Positions 63,225 to 64,000 of a DNA stretch of 64,000 nucleotides are shown piece by piece (position 1 is the stretch's first letter; each line of letters opens with the position of its first letter). Source of the DNA: an uncultured Acidimicrobiales bacterium. Its GTDB lineage: Bacteria; Actinomycetota; Acidimicrobiia; Acidimicrobiales; SZUA-35. Position numbers and translations under genes: made by a program. The notes under the pieces were generated by a model. It saw only the letters and a list, made by a program, of their open reading frames with translations. It made no database searches and was not told where the DNA came from. The stretch spans positions 42,432 to 106,431 of the forward strand of contig CALKZY010000003.1 in the NCBI GenBank assembly GCA_938002965.1. The letters run 5' to 3'.

Positions 63225-64000
63225 ATGAAGATCGGAATCGTAGGCAAAGGGGGCGTAGGCAAGACGACTACCTCGTCGCTATTGGCCCGTGTCTTGGTCG
63301 ACCGAGGTCGACGTGTGCTCGCTGTTGACACTGACTCCAACCCGAACCTAGGGCTCTCGCTAGGGCTGAGCCCTGACGCCACCGAATCCCTCGAACCGAT
63401 TCCTCGTTCGATGGTCGTCGGCCGCCGGGGCGATATGACGGTGTCGGAACTAATGGAAGACTTCGCCGTCCTCACGCCAGAAGGGGTAACCCTAATGTCG
63501 GCCCTTCGGGTGAGCGAGGCAGGCGCGGGCTGCACCTGTGGAGGTCATGCCAGCGTTCGGAGCTTGCTGGGGGAGGCCCTGCATTCTGAAACCGACGACA
63601 CGATCGTCGACATGGAAGCCGGGATCGAACACCTCAGTCGGTCCGGGGGAACGCTAGCTCATGCCGATGTCCTCGTGCTCATGATGGAGCCCAGTCGCAA
63701 GGCCATCATCACCGCCCAACGCACAATCGGTCTGGCCAAAGAGTTGGGCATCAAACGCTGCGTCGGTGTTGGCAACCGGGTTGAAGACGATGACGCCAGG
63801 CAGGCCTTGGAAGAAATGTGTGGCGAGCACGACGTCCCGCTCGATGTCGTCATCCCGTCGAGCTCAACTCTTGCCGAGGCCGACCGTCGCGGTATCCCAA
63901 TGAGCCGTGAGTCAGCCCCGGAGGTGTGGACGGCAATAGAGGCGCTCGTTGACCGCCTCGACGTGGGTGCCTACGACCCTGCTCACAACGACCCTGCTCA
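63225..64000 (+). CDS. CooC-like nickel-insertion P-loop ATPase with CxC motif (3' end outside window)
   Basis: At least 258 residues, still open at the right edge. KIGIVGKGGVGKTTTSSLL is the deviant Walker A motif, VLAVDTDSNPNLGLSLG the switch region, and DDTIVDMEAGIEHLSR the Walker B region. GAGCTCGGHASVRSLL places Cys103-Thr-Cys105 at the CxC position used by CooC to bind nickel at its dimer interface. It is the cysteine counterpart of the UxU protein encoded on the other strand at 58978-59706. It follows hypF by 64 bp, so it probably serves nickel insertion into a hydrogenase or carbon monoxide dehydrogenase. The start ATG at 63225 has AGGGGA 4 nt upstream. Confidence 0.88.
   Translation, partial: MKIGIVGKGGVGKTTTSSLLARVLVDRGRRVLAVDTDSNPNLGLSLGLSPDATESLEPIPRSMVVGRRGDMTVSELMEDFAVLTPEGVTLMSALRVSEAGAGCTCGGHASVRSLLGEALHSETDDTIVDMEAGIEHLSRSGGTLAHADVLVLMMEPSRKAIITAQRTIGLAKELGIKRCVGVGNRVEDDDARQALEEMCGEHDVPLDVVIPSSSTLAEADRRGIPMSRESAPEVWTAIEALVDRLDVGAYDPAHNDPA

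Overview
The window is about 64 kb of GC-rich bacterial DNA. Dense gene packing, frequent ATGA or TGATG gene overlaps, many GTG starts, a DUF222-type HNH endonuclease, DUF2277 and a DUF2071-like protein point to an actinobacterium, probably a free-living Acidimicrobiia-like lineage (inference; no rRNA or other marker gene is present). No tRNA, rRNA, CRISPR array, prophage or insertion sequence was recognised.

Layout. 1-9071: an acyl-CoA synthetase end, then a surface-polysaccharide region (GT2 glycosyltransferase, sulfotransferase, methyltransferase, GalE, nucleotide-sugar dehydrogenase, CapD-like, two tyrosine autokinase genes, an O-antigen ligase/polymerase). This region is broken: galE and the dehydrogenase are each cut at one shared junction near 3870, a CapD-like gene runs into the back half of a tyrosine kinase near 5343, and the ligase carries two compensating 1-nt shifts. 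9068-14109: a thioredoxin-like lipoprotein with an in-frame UGA, GNAT, C45-family acyltransferase, HNH endonuclease, hydrolase. 14177-29500: a methylated-amine/C1 region (two dimethylglycine/sarcosine dehydrogenase-like flavoproteins with GcvT domains, a non-pyrrolysine MttB homologue, a sarcosine-oxidase-like flavoprotein, an SHMT-like enzyme, ATC hydrolase-like protein, an amber-interrupted amidase) plus an AhpD-like gene with an in-frame UGA. 29509-58735: mostly housekeeping and accessory metabolism (PHP phosphoesterase, SDRs, L,D-transpeptidase, spermidine-synthase-like protein, beta-galactosidase, kinase, deacetylase, MerR regulator, peptidases, 2OG oxygenases, FMN hydroxyacid oxidase). 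58978-64000: a metallocentre-maturation locus with hypF and three CooC-family P-loop ATPases.

Most notable result. Four genes contain in-frame UGA codons at positions where their families carry redox or metal-binding cysteines, each with the protein continuing in the same frame: a TlpA/thioredoxin-like lipoprotein (UxxC), an AhpD-like protein (CxxU), a DsrE-like protein (U near residue 79), and a CooC-like ATPase in which both cysteines of the CxC nickel motif are UGA (UxU). Three have a clear hairpin just downstream, as expected of a bacterial SECIS. In the DsrE-like and CooC-like genes, members of one operon, the hairpin has the same geometry: 12 nt after the UGA, 7-bp stem, G in the loop. 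UGA is also the normal stop of these genes, so a changed genetic code does not explain them. The DsrE-like/CooC/CooC(UxU) operon, divergent from hypF and a third CooC with a normal CxC, looks like a selenium-using nickel-centre maturation module; I know of no description of a double-selenocysteine CooC. No selA, selB, selC or selD is in the window.

Several other genes are interrupted by 1-nt shifts, an amber codon or internal deletions. These are either real gene decay or assembly errors and should be kept apart from the UGA cases.
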